NCBI RefSeq assembly: GCF_900454835.1
Contig: NZ_UGTM01000002.1
Coordinates: 248,001-312,000, forward strand
Origin: Prevotella denticola
Lineage (GTDB): Bacteria > Bacteroidota > Bacteroidia > Bacteroidales > Bacteroidaceae
DNA: 64,000 bases
Reading direction: 5' to 3'
The notes below the pieces were generated by a model. It saw nothing but the letters and a program-made list of their open reading frames with translations. It did not search any database and was not told the origin of the DNA. Both the position numbers and the translations under genes were made by a program. Of this stretch, positions 1 through 8,325 are shown in pieces; position 1 is the first letter of the stretch, and every line of letters begins with the position of its first letter.

Positions 1-663
1 GCCACACGTCCCGAGGGGGAGTGGGCTTACCAGGCGATGGCAGCCTATACCTTTCCGAAAGGTTCTATGATGGGCAGTAAGTATGGTACAACGGCAAAAG
101 TGAACTTCTCCCATGTCCATTCTGTGCGCAGGAATGACACAGGTGGCAGTGGTACCGACGGCTACGGAAGTCCGTTCTGGGCGTGGGGAGCATCCACTTA
201 TTATCAGGATATTGATGTACAGCTGGAAAAACGTCTCTGTAAAGATACAAAGCTCAACCTGATGTACATGAACCAGCGTTACAACCAGACCCTCCTCGAA
301 GGACATGGCGGCATGTTGCGTTCGCATATCTTCGTGGCGGATGTGAAACAGAAGCTGGCTCCCAAGACAACCTTGCGTGTGGAGGGGCAGTACCTTTCCT
401 CGAAAGATGGTGACAAGGACTGGGCGTTCGGGCTTGCGGAATTGTCGCTTGCACCGCATTGGATGCTCACAGTGAGCGACCTCTATAATGTGGGCAATAC
501 TCATGTGCATTATTATCAGGGCTATGTAACTTACAGTGGTGGGGCACATCGTCTGCAACTGGGCTATGGTCGTACCCGCGCTGGGTTTAACTGTTCGGGT
601 GGAGTATGTCGTTATATTCCTGCAACCAAAGGACTTACACTCTCTTATAATTATAACTTCTGA
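1..663 (+). CDS. C-terminal part of an outer-membrane beta-barrel protein, DUF6029-like (5' truncated)
   Basis: The frame is open from base 1 to the stop at 661-663, so the gene begins outside the window; the first ATG at 37 is internal. About 220 residues are visible. They show alternating aromatic and polar residues, repeated turn-rich strands, and a last strand ending in Tyr-Asn-Phe, as expected of an outer-membrane beta-barrel whose terminal aromatic is read by the assembly machinery. From memory of family context, Bacteroidetes genes of the DUF6029 type lie next to Omp28 genes, and one starts 5 bp downstream here. The family name is therefore partly an inference from the neighbour. A porin-like or other barrel is the alternative. 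No enzymatic motif is visible. Confidence 0.6.
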   Translation, partial: ATRPEGEWAYQAMAAYTFPKGSMMGSKYGTTAKVNFSHVHSVRRNDTGGSGTDGYGSPFWAWGASTYYQDIDVQLEKRLCKDTKLNLMYMNQRYNQTLLEGHGGMLRSHIFVADVKQKLAPKTTLRVEGQYLSSKDGDKDWAFGLAELSLAPHWMLTVSDLYNVGNTHVHYYQGYVTYSGGAHRLQLGYGRTRAGFNCSGGVCRYIPATKGLTLSYNYNF

Positions 664-668
664 TAGAA

Positions 669-1457
669 ATGAAAAGTTTATATATCTTTCTTCTGGCTGC
701 AGTTGCCCTTCTAACAGGTTGCGATTCTGTTGCATCTGACGATCGGCTTATTGAAGTCCCGGCAGCTACTATTCAGCGCAATGTGCTGATTGAAGACTTC
801 ACAGGGCAGCGTTGCATCTTCTGTCCTGCAGCTACTGAGGCTATTACACAGCTGCAGGCCCGCTATGGTGATGACAAGCTGATAGCCGTCGCCATCCATG
901 CTGGTCCGCTCTCATTCAAGAGCATGTCTGGCTTTACAGGCTTGCGCACAGATGCGGGCGATGCCTATTATAAGCATTGGGCCGTACCGAACGTGCCGAA
1001 AGCCATTATCAATCGTCGGGGAGGAGTGCTCTCCAAGGATGCTTGGGCAGGTCGTGTGTATGATGAGTTTGCTCGGACGACAACGGTTGGTATAGACCTT
1101 AAATGTCAGTATGACGCTGACAAACGCCGTGTGGAGATAGAAACAGACCTGAAGACACTGGCGGAAGAAATGCAGGGAAGGCTGCAGCTCTGGCTGGTGG
1201 AGGACGGAGTCGTTGCGCCACAGCTATTCCCTGGGGATAAGTTGGACAAAGAGTACACGCATAATCATGTGTTCCGTGCTGCTATCAACGGGGAATGGGG
1301 TGCGGAGTTGACGCTCACTCCCAAGAATGTACAGAAGGAAAAGACCACTTACCCACTTCCTGATGGTATCGTGCCGGACAAAGCATGGGTGGTAGCATTC
1401 TTCTATAACGACAGCGGTGTGTTGCAGGTTGTCCGCCAAAAGATTTCCCTTTTATAA
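669..1457 (+). CDS. Omp28-related outer-membrane lipoprotein with a CxxC thioredoxin-like motif
   Basis: A 262-residue lipoprotein. The signal peptide ends in a lipobox Leu-Thr-Gly-Cys with Cys18 as the lipidated residue. It is followed by a thioredoxin-like segment whose motif is Cys49-Ile-Phe-Cys52, then a region typical of Omp28 proteins (IAVAIHAGPL, a Pro-Lys-Ala cis-proline-like segment). Omp28 proteins are surface lipoproteins of Porphyromonas and Prevotella; their redox role is not settled. The gene starts 5 bp after the preceding barrel gene, suggesting co-transcription. A second Omp28-like protein lies at 2206. The CxxC and thioredoxin-like order are seen directly; thiol-redox activity is inferred. 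Confidence 0.8.
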   Translation: MKSLYIFLLAAVALLTGCDSVASDDRLIEVPAATIQRNVLIEDFTGQRCIFCPAATEAITQLQARYGDDKLIAVAIHAGPLSFKSMSGFTGLRTDAGDAYYKHWAVPNVPKAIINRRGGVLSKDAWAGRVYDEFARTTTVGIDLKCQYDADKRRVEIETDLKTLAEEMQGRLQLWLVEDGVVAPQLFPGDKLDKEYTHNHVFRAAINGEWGAELTLTPKNVQKEKTTYPLPDGIVPDKAWVVAFFYNDSGVLQVVRQKISLL

Positions 1458-1500
1458 ACAGATTACAATTAATTAAAACATAAAATTTAAAAGACTTAAT

Positions 1501-2175
1501 ATGAAATTGCGATTACTGATGTTCTTTGGTCTGCTGACCAGTCTTTTTGTCAGTGTACAGGCACAGACAAGTTCTAACGAAGTAGCCTTTTTAGATGAGC
1601 AAGGCAGAGTTATCCCCAGCAACACAACGGTTGTTCTGAATAAGGTAGAAAAAACTTCTTTCCCTTTTGAGGAAAATAAAATCGCAGGAAAGGTGGCTAT
1701 CCAGAATCAGTCAGATAAGCCCCAGAATATAACTCTTCACTGTACGATTAACAATATTGATGAGGGAGATGTGAAGGTTTGTGCATTTAATAATTGTACT
1801 CTTGAGGAGGAGACGGGTACTTACGAGGTAGGCAGTAAGCTTTTCCCTATCGGTCTCGATAAGGAAATTGTTGACATAGAGCATTTTTATGGAGAAAGCG
1901 AAGTATGTACAGTTACCCTGAAGCTTACTACAAAAGAATCTGGTTCAGAGGAAGAGAAGGAAGGTCCGACGATTACCGTTAAGTTCGATACTAAGGCAAC
2001 AGGCATTGCGTCCGCATCTTCACAGAACAGCGGCACTTACGATGTCTTCAACGTCCGGGGCGTATTGCTGCACAAGCAACTCACGTCTTTGTCAGAACTC
2101 CCTAAGGGTGTCTATATCGTAAAGCAGAAAGATGCAAAGGGGATTGTTTCTACCCGCAAGTACATTGTCCGTTAA
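1501..2175 (+). CDS. Small secreted protein with a type IX-like C-terminal sorting tail
   Basis: A 224-residue protein with a clear Sec signal peptide (about residues 1-22, ending VQAQ). The middle is a beta-rich acidic region with a short Glu-rich stretch (GSEEEKEG) and no recognised enzyme motif. The last 60 residues have the form of a type IX secretion (Por) C-terminal domain: a YDVFNVRG strand, a LPKGVYIVK strand and a basic end (RKYIVR). It lies between two Omp28-like genes and probably belongs to the same envelope cluster. Its base composition is visibly less GC-rich than most of the window. The function is unknown; the sorting-tail call rests on pattern alone. Confidence 0.7.
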   Translation: MKLRLLMFFGLLTSLFVSVQAQTSSNEVAFLDEQGRVIPSNTTVVLNKVEKTSFPFEENKIAGKVAIQNQSDKPQNITLHCTINNIDEGDVKVCAFNNCTLEEETGTYEVGSKLFPIGLDKEIVDIEHFYGESEVCTVTLKLTTKESGSEEEKEGPTITVKFDTKATGIASASSQNSGTYDVFNVRGVLLHKQLTSLSELPKGVYIVKQKDAKGIVSTRKYIVR

Positions 2176-2205
2176 GTTTTCACCTCATATAATCCGCTAT
2201 CTGAT

Positions 2206-3528
2206 ATGTCAAAAAAACTTTATCTACAATTCCTTTTCCTCGTCGCTGTCATCTGTTATGCAGGTAATGTCAGTGCCGAGGATCATAACCTGATACCTTC
2301 TGCAGGGCAGAAAGTATATGTACCCATCGCGGCAAAGAGTGCAAAAGGGAAGCTGCTGATTACCAATTACGGCAGCACAGTTATCCGTAACTTCGACTAC
2401 ACGCTGTCCTTCAATGGAGAGGTGTTGGCATCGAAGAACTATGTCCTTCCAGAACCATTGAACCACATGGAGGGAGCGACGATAGAGGTGGATGTACCGC
2501 CCCACACACAGGTTTCGGAAACAGACCTTCTGTTTACGATTACCAAAGTGAACGGTGAGGTTAATAGTACTTCAGTTAACCAGGCTACGCTTCCGAGAGT
2601 TACGGTTACAAAAGTGCCCCATCGGAAAATCGTGGTAGAGGAATATACGGCAATGTGGTGTGGCTACTGTCCACGCGGCATTGCGCTTATGGAGAATCTT
2701 GCAAAGACCTATCCCGATGATTTCATCGGTATTGCAGTTCATACAGGAGGCAGAGCAGATCCATTAAGTTGTACGGACTATGCCTGGAAAGCTACAGACT
2801 ACAGAAGCCGCCCCACACTTCTCATGAACAGGAATCTCTTTCTGACTAATTTCAAGGCTATAACCGAGTTTGAAGAGGAACGCTCAAGAGGGGCTGATAT
2901 GGACATAGATGTCACAGCTACGTGGGATGACCGGCAGGAGAACATCACGGTTACTCCTCGTGTCACGTTCCGCATAGACAAGAAAGATGCGACGTACGGC
3001 TTTGCCTACGTGCTGACGGAAGATGGAATGTCAAATCCCAACTGGCAGCAGAACAACTATTATTCGGGAAGAACGGAAGACCTCGGCAAGTCGGATGAAC
3101 TTGATTACTTTATCAAGGCCGGTTATGCAGTCAAGGGTCTTGAGAACAACTTTGTCGCTATTGCAGCAAAAGGTGTCAAAGCTCCTTTGACAGACCACAT
3201 CCAAACTCCGATTAAGGCAGACGAACCGCAGACCCATACATACGTCTTCAAGAATATTTCCAGTAAAAAAGTCATACAGGACAAGGCAAAGCTGAAAGTC
3301 TGTGTATTGCTGATTAACATCAAGACAGCACAAATTGAAAATGCTGCCAAGTGCAGTATCTCTCCTGCCAACCCCACTGCCGTCTCTTCTGTTTCAGAAG
3401 GACAGAACTCCGTTGTCGAGACTGCACGCTACACCCTTGACGGTCGTCGTATTACGACTCCACAGAAGGGTATCAACATTGTGAAGTACAGCGACGGGCG
3501 TGTATACAAAGAGGTGGTGACGCATTGA
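2206..3528 (+). CDS. Omp28/thioredoxin-fold secreted protein with a type IX-like tail
   Basis: A 440-residue protein with a Sec signal peptide (about residues 1-24), an N-terminal beta-sandwich domain (about 25-135), and a thioredoxin-like domain containing Trp-Cys152-Gly-Tyr-Cys155-Pro, close to the classical WCxxC motif. A further beta domain follows, then a C-terminal tail (YTLDGRRIT ... KGINIVKY) of the type IX sorting kind. It shares the Omp28-like IAVHTG segment with the lipoprotein at 669. It starts 30 bp after the small secreted protein and probably shares a transcript with it. A role in thiol exchange or extracellular disulfide handling is plausible but inferred. Unlike the first Omp28 protein it has no lipobox, so the two probably reach different locations. 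Confidence 0.75.
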   Translation: MSKKLYLQFLFLVAVICYAGNVSAEDHNLIPSAGQKVYVPIAAKSAKGKLLITNYGSTVIRNFDYTLSFNGEVLASKNYVLPEPLNHMEGATIEVDVPPHTQVSETDLLFTITKVNGEVNSTSVNQATLPRVTVTKVPHRKIVVEEYTAMWCGYCPRGIALMENLAKTYPDDFIGIAVHTGGRADPLSCTDYAWKATDYRSRPTLLMNRNLFLTNFKAITEFEEERSRGADMDIDVTATWDDRQENITVTPRVTFRIDKKDATYGFAYVLTEDGMSNPNWQQNNYYSGRTEDLGKSDELDYFIKAGYAVKGLENNFVAIAAKGVKAPLTDHIQTPIKADEPQTHTYVFKNISSKKVIQDKAKLKVCVLLINIKTAQIENAAKCSISPANPTAVSSVSEGQNSVVETARYTLDGRRITTPQKGINIVKYSDGRVYKEVVTH

Positions 3529-3558
3529 TGTCGCTTCAGCTGATTATTTGTTTGCGCT

Positions 3559-5364
3559 ATGAATAAGGATTTGACTGATTTGTATCAGCAGAAGGCAGCG
3601 GAGACGGGCAGAAGGCTCGCCTCTCTCCGCAGTCACAGCCGGGCTTTTATTCTGACAGAAATTAGTTCTTTTTTACTTGTAATTGGTTTTGTAGTTCTCT
3701 ACACCTTATTGGCCAATGCAGTCTGGGCACTTCTTTGTGCCTTGGCTGCATTGTTTTTTTATCTCTATATCCGGCGACTTGATGTGCGGAACGACCGCAG
3801 GATAAAGGCCGGAGAAGCGTTGCTGCAGGTTTATCAGAACGAGATAGACTATCAGCATGGCGATTTCTCGGGCTTTGATGCCGGTGAACAGTATGTCTGT
3901 CCGCAGCATCCCTATACATTCGATATGGATGTCTTCGGTGCAGGTTCGCTGTTCCAGAGGATGAACCGCAGCATCTCAACCGGCGGCAGCGACCAGCTGG
4001 CAGCCTGTCTGTCTACGGAATGGGGGAGTACGAAGAGAGAAGAGCTTGTCGGTCAGATCCGACGGAGAACGGAGGCTGTCGACGAACTGGGACAAGAGGA
4101 AACATTCCTGTCAGCCTTCAAATCCTTAGGCGTAAAGGAGCGTATCTGTACGGAAGAGGTGCTGAAAGCACTGACGGCTGTCCATCATCAGACCTTCCCA
4201 AAGATTTTCCACAGTACGCTGTTCCGTTATTTCTGTTCTGCCGATCTGCTCGGTTTCTACTTGAGCATCGTCCTTTCCGTCATGGGATGGGTCCCATCCT
4301 TGCTGCCCATGTGGTGGGGAATGTTCAACTTTATGTTCTCCTTCCTTTGCGGACATAAGTATATGCATGTTATCTCCGGGCTGATAGCAAAGGTACATAC
4401 ACAGGTGGATGGCTACTTGCAAGTGTTGAAGTTGATCGACAAGGCCGAGTTCAGATCGGCTGAACTCCAGGCGTTGAAGAAGAAACTTTCGGGTGCGGAA
4501 GAATCTTTTGAACAGTTGGAACTTATCCTGCAGAAGATTGACAACAGAAGCAACGAGGTCGGTGTATTCATCTTCAACAGCTTTGCCTTGATAGACATCA
4601 CCATCATACGGCTCTTCCTGCGCTGGCAGCATACGTATGAACAGCGCACAGACGAGTGGATCGGCACCTTGAATCTCTTTGATGCACTGGTGTCAATGGG
4701 CAACTATCGGTTGAATGAAGACAGGGCGGCACAGGCTGAAATCAGCGGGGACGACAGGGTGGTTTATGAAGCGAAAGGGCTTTATCATCCTTTCCTCGGC
4801 GAGCAGGCTGTGGCAAATGACTTCAATATCCTCGACCATGAGTATTATATCATCACGGGGGCGAACATGGCAGGCAAGAGCACCTTCCTGCGCTCCATAG
4901 GCATCAATTATCTGCTGGCGATGAACGGTCTGCCTGTCTTTGCCCGCCAGTTGAGGGTCTCGGTGTTCCATCTCTTCACGAGTATGCGTACCACCGACGA
5001 CCTCACCCACGGCATCTCCTACTTCAATGCCGAACTGCTCCGTCTGAAACAGCTGCTCTCCTCACTGGACGAGCGTGTGCCGAGCCTGATCGTCCTTGAC
5101 GAAATACTGAAGGGTACGAACTCGCTCGACAAGCTGAACGGATCACGTCTCTTCCTGCAGCACATCGCCGGTCGGAACGTCACAGGTGTCATCGCCACGC
5201 ACGACCTCGAACTGTCGAAGCTGGAAGACGAACAGCCCGCCCGCTTCCACAACTACTGCTTTGAAATCGGACTGGGCGAGGACATCACTTATTCCTATAA
5301 AATTACAAAAGGGGTGGCACGCAACCAGAATGCCACGTTCCTGCTGAAAGGAATACTGAAGTAA
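3559..5364 (+). CDS. Membrane-anchored MutS-family ATPase
   Basis: A 601-residue protein. The C-terminal third is a MutS domain V ATPase: Walker A GANMAGKST at residues 434-442, Walker B with Asp514-Glu515, and a MutS-type STMRTTDDL-like segment between them. The N-terminus lacks the mismatch-recognition and connector domains. It instead has two hydrophobic spans at about residues 33-78 and two more near 220-265, then a lever-like helical region. The whole is much shorter than MutS (about 850 residues). Known relatives in Bacteroidetes are annotated only as MutS-related proteins. The hydrophobic spans imply that the ATPase is tethered to the inner membrane, so ordinary mismatch repair is unlikely. 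It starts 31 bp after the Omp28-like gene. The function is unknown. Confidence 0.85.
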   Translation: MNKDLTDLYQQKAAETGRRLASLRSHSRAFILTEISSFLLVIGFVVLYTLLANAVWALLCALAALFFYLYIRRLDVRNDRRIKAGEALLQVYQNEIDYQHGDFSGFDAGEQYVCPQHPYTFDMDVFGAGSLFQRMNRSISTGGSDQLAACLSTEWGSTKREELVGQIRRRTEAVDELGQEETFLSAFKSLGVKERICTEEVLKALTAVHHQTFPKIFHSTLFRYFCSADLLGFYLSIVLSVMGWVPSLLPMWWGMFNFMFSFLCGHKYMHVISGLIAKVHTQVDGYLQVLKLIDKAEFRSAELQALKKKLSGAEESFEQLELILQKIDNRSNEVGVFIFNSFALIDITIIRLFLRWQHTYEQRTDEWIGTLNLFDALVSMGNYRLNEDRAAQAEISGDDRVVYEAKGLYHPFLGEQAVANDFNILDHEYYIITGANMAGKSTFLRSIGINYLLAMNGLPVFARQLRVSVFHLFTSMRTTDDLTHGISYFNAELLRLKQLLSSLDERVPSLIVLDEILKGTNSLDKLNGSRLFLQHIAGRNVTGVIATHDLELSKLEDEQPARFHNYCFEIGLGEDITYSYKITKGVARNQNATFLLKGILK

Positions 5365-5844
5365 AGGTTCTTCTGCTCAACGTGCAGATGGCTGTCGTGC
5401 AGAGACCATTCCGCATTGTTCTCGGGGAGGCAGCCCCCCGACCGGACAAGTTCTGCCGGCGCAGCTCTTCTCCGGCTACAGACTGTTCCCGTCCCCGGCG
5501 ACATACGGCAGGGAGCGGACCGTCGGCACGACTTGCGTTCACTGGCAACACAGTATGTGTCGGGCATCAGCACATCCGCAGGAAAGGCCGGTTTAATCCT
5601 GCCGCCATGCTATGTGGCAAGACACCTACGCCCGACTTACACGGAAGATGTCTGCCGGACAGCACTGATATTCATCCAGGGTCTGTTGCTGCAAATATAT
5701 AATGCAGGGCATTTCCTGCATATTATAAGCCTCTGTTTTATTTCCTGTCCACATACATTTTGACGGAAGAACGAGACAAAGAAACAATCCCTCTCCCTGC
5801 ACGAGGCAAGACGGATGCAAAGGAAATCCACAGGAGGACAGGCT
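5365..5844. other. Convergent intergenic region, no supported gene
   Basis: This 480-bp gap separates two genes that converge. Open frames on both strands are short and mutually overlapping, with no recognisable motif or ribosome site. The only structured element is the imperfect hairpin at about 5697-5728. Confidence 0.6.
5697..5728. terminator. Imperfect hairpin between convergent genes
   Basis: The arms TATAATGCAGG and CCTGCATATTATA pair with one bulge around a short loop. Downstream on the + strand is a T-rich segment (CTGTTTTATTT). It fits a terminator between the convergent MutS-like and DUF58 genes. The T-run is not immediately adjacent, so confidence is limited. Confidence 0.4.
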
Positions 5845-7158
5845 TCAGGTCAGAATCTGCCGCTGCTTCATTTCCAGATACTTGTTGATGACATCGACAC
5901 TGAGACTTTCCGGTGTTGTCAGCAGACTGTAGATGCCTTGCCGGCGGAGCGTGGAAACAATCATCCGCTTCTCGTAAACGAACTTCTCGGCTATCACGTG
6001 CCGGTAATAATCCTCGGTCGACTGCTTGGGCGAACGGATATAGGCCTTCATTTCGGCATCCTCGAAGAAGACGACCAGTACCCGGTGCCACCGGCTGAGC
6101 AGTTTCAGATAAGCCAGCTGGCGACGGAGTGCCGTCATGCCGGAGAAGTCCGTGTAGACGACAAGCAGGCTCCGCTTGCCTACCTGCTTGTGTACGTTGG
6201 CGCAGAGGCTGCTGAAGTCGGTCTCCCCGAAGTTTGTCTGCTGCGCATAGAGCGATTCCAGAAGGCGCTGCATCTGTCCGGTACGGCGAGAGGGAGCGAC
6301 GAACGTGTCCAGCCTGTCGGCAAAGGTAATCAGTCCTGCCTTGTCCTCACGGCGCATGGCGACGTAGGACAGTACCAGGGCGGCATTGATGCTGTAGTCC
6401 AGGAGCGTCATTCCACGGAATGACCGCTGCATGACACGTCCCTTGTCGATGACCGAGAAAATCTGCTGCGAGCGTTCGTCACGGTAGACGTTCACCATCA
6501 GCTGGTGCCGCCGCGCACTCGCCTTCCAGTTGACGGTCCGGTAGTCGTCGCCCTGTACATAGTCCTTGATCTGTTCGAACTCGGTGTTGTTTCCTACCCG
6601 CCGTATTTGCTTGATGCCCATCTCGGTCAGGTTGTCGCTTATGGCGAAAAGCTCGTACCGGTTCAGCATGAGGAAAGAAGGGTAAACCTTCACATCTTCC
6701 GCACTGCCCAGTGTATAGCGGCGTTCCACAAGGCCGACGGCCGTACGGACGAAACAGCGGATGTGTCCGAAGGAATACACACCGCGCTGTGTGGGGACAA
6801 GACTGTAACCGACGGTTCTCCCGGCCTCCGCACGGAGCCGGACCCTGTAGTCTATGTCGCGTCGCTGGAACACCGCGGGAGCCTCATCGATGACGGTCAG
6901 CCGCACAGGGAAAGGATATTCACTCTTCAGATGTATCCTGACCTCGTTTCCGTCGCCGTTGGAGAAGCGGTCCGCACAATCTCTTCGTGCATCCATCCCC
7001 CTGCGATGATAAAGCAGCAGGGCGTCTCCCGCAACCAGGAGAACAAAGCCGGCCCACAGCAGCTTTGCCGCCGTGAAGAGCAGCGGGAAGACATAGCCGA
7101 AGCCGGTAAGCAGCGTCAGACACGTGAACAGTATATAAAACCTCCGGGTAAGATACAT
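5845..7158 (-). CDS. DUF58 domain protein, membrane-anchored, vWA-like
   Basis: A 437-residue protein with two hydrophobic N-terminal spans (about residues 5-50) and then a DUF58 region. The hallmark segment (NTEFEQIKDYVQGDDYRTVN, followed by WKASAR) lies near residues 193-215, and a vWA-like strand with FSVIDKGR follows. DUF58 proteins typically pair with MoxR AAA+ ATPases, and moxR lies 139 bp upstream on the same strand. In that pairing MoxR is thought to act as a chaperone on vWA proteins. This is the last gene of the operon that starts at 12147. The cellular target is not known. Confidence 0.87.
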   Translation of the reverse strand: MYLTRRFYILFTCLTLLTGFGYVFPLLFTAAKLLWAGFVLLVAGDALLLYHRRGMDARRDCADRFSNGDGNEVRIHLKSEYPFPVRLTVIDEAPAVFQRRDIDYRVRLRAEAGRTVGYSLVPTQRGVYSFGHIRCFVRTAVGLVERRYTLGSAEDVKVYPSFLMLNRYELFAISDNLTEMGIKQIRRVGNNTEFEQIKDYVQGDDYRTVNWKASARRHQLMVNVYRDERSQQIFSVIDKGRVMQRSFRGMTLLDYSINAALVLSYVAMRREDKAGLITFADRLDTFVAPSRRTGQMQRLLESLYAQQTNFGETDFSSLCANVHKQVGKRSLLVVYTDFSGMTALRRQLAYLKLLSRWHRVLVVFFEDAEMKAYIRSPKQSTEDYYRHVIAEKFVYEKRMIVSTLRRQGIYSLLTTPESLSVDVINKYLEMKQRQILT

Positions 7159-7297
7159 TCGTTGCAGAGAATTGAGGAGTTAGGGAGAGCTGGGGTCGCA
7201 CAGCCCGCTATGCCCGTTCAGGAAGAAGCAGGAACCTGCCGCCTGAAGGCTGAACACCCTCAAATGCGACTTTCAGGACCTGCCTTATATAAGATTC

Positions 7298-8290
7298 TCA
7301 CTTCGGCACTTCCACCTTGTCAATCAGCTTCTGTGCCACCTTCAACGGCGTGTACCCTTCCATTTCGGCCTCGGCAGTGAGGATAAGGCGGTGCTGGAGG
7401 ATGCTCGGCGTGACGGACTTGATGTCCTCCGGCGTGATGAAGTCGCGTCCGGCAAGCAGTGCATGGGCTTTCGAGGCGTTGAGCATGGCGACGGAAGCAC
7501 GCGGACTGGCACCGAGGTAGACCGCTTTCGACATACGGGTCTGCTGCACGACGGTCGCTATGTAGCGCAGGAGACTCTCCTCGACATAGACGGTCTCCAG
7601 CTGCCGACGCATCCGTAACAGCTCGCCGACGGTCAGCACAGGGCGCACCTCCTCCAGGCGGGTGAGCCGTCGTTTCTCCAGATGACGGCGGAGGATGTCC
7701 GTCTCCTCGTCGACGGAAGGATAGCCCATACGTATCTTGAAGAGGAAACGGTCCAGCTGGGCTTCCGGCAGCCGGTAAGTGCCTTCCTGCTCCACGGGGT
7801 TCTGGGTGGCGATGATCGTATAGACCTCATCCATGCGGTGTGTGACACCGTCGATCGTCACCTGCCGCTCCTCCATCACTTCGAAGAGGGCGGCCTGCGT
7901 CTTGGCTGGGGCACGGTTGATTTCATCCACAAGGACGAGATTGGAGAAGACCGGGCCTTCATGGAAATCGAACCCGGAGGTCTTCATGTTGAACACCGTC
8001 GTACCGAGTACATCGCTCGGCATAAGGTCGGGTGTGAACTGGATACGGCTGAAGCGTGCGTCAACGAGTTTCGCCAGCAGCCGGGCCAGCAGTGTCTTGG
8101 CGACTCCCGGCACACCCTCTATCAGCACATGACCGTCTGCCAGAATGGCTGTCAGCAGCAGGTCGACCGCCTCCTGCTGGCCTACGATGACCTTGCCGAT
8201 TTCCTTTCTCAATTCCATGACCTTCCCGCTGAATGCAGCAAGGTCGGTTCTTTCTTCTTTATGTTCTTCCATCTTGTCTGTTGTTTGCAC
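7298..8290 (-). CDS. MoxR-family AAA+ ATPase
   Basis: A 330-residue AAA+ protein. Walker A is GVPGVAKTLLA near residue 60, Walker B is LVLVDEINRAPAKTQ, and sensor 1 and the arginine-finger region (IIATQNPVEQEGTYRLPEAQ) are present. The C-terminal lid region contains ITPEDIKSVTPSILQHRLIL, typical of MoxR. The length is normal for the family. A second Met (MEEHKEER, start 8272) is an equally possible start. It lies between the DUF4350 and DUF58 genes in a six-gene operon and should work with the vWA-like DUF58 protein on membrane-associated substrates. Confidence 0.93.
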   Translation of the reverse strand: MQTTDKMEEHKEERTDLAAFSGKVMELRKEIGKVIVGQQEAVDLLLTAILADGHVLIEGVPGVAKTLLARLLAKLVDARFSRIQFTPDLMPSDVLGTTVFNMKTSGFDFHEGPVFSNLVLVDEINRAPAKTQAALFEVMEERQVTIDGVTHRMDEVYTIIATQNPVEQEGTYRLPEAQLDRFLFKIRMGYPSVDEETDILRRHLEKRRLTRLEEVRPVLTVGELLRMRRQLETVYVEESLLRYIATVVQQTRMSKAVYLGASPRASVAMLNASKAHALLAGRDFITPEDIKSVTPSILQHRLILTAEAEMEGYTPLKVAQKLIDKVEVPK

Positions 8291-8325
8291 ATCTGTTCTG
8301 TTTTCCGTCTGCCTTTCCGTAAAGC

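Noticed and set aside
5692..5699. A minus-strand TATATTTG -7 element in the convergent gap
   Set aside because: No -33 partner and no gene downstream on that strand; it overlaps the start of a hairpin, so chance is likely.
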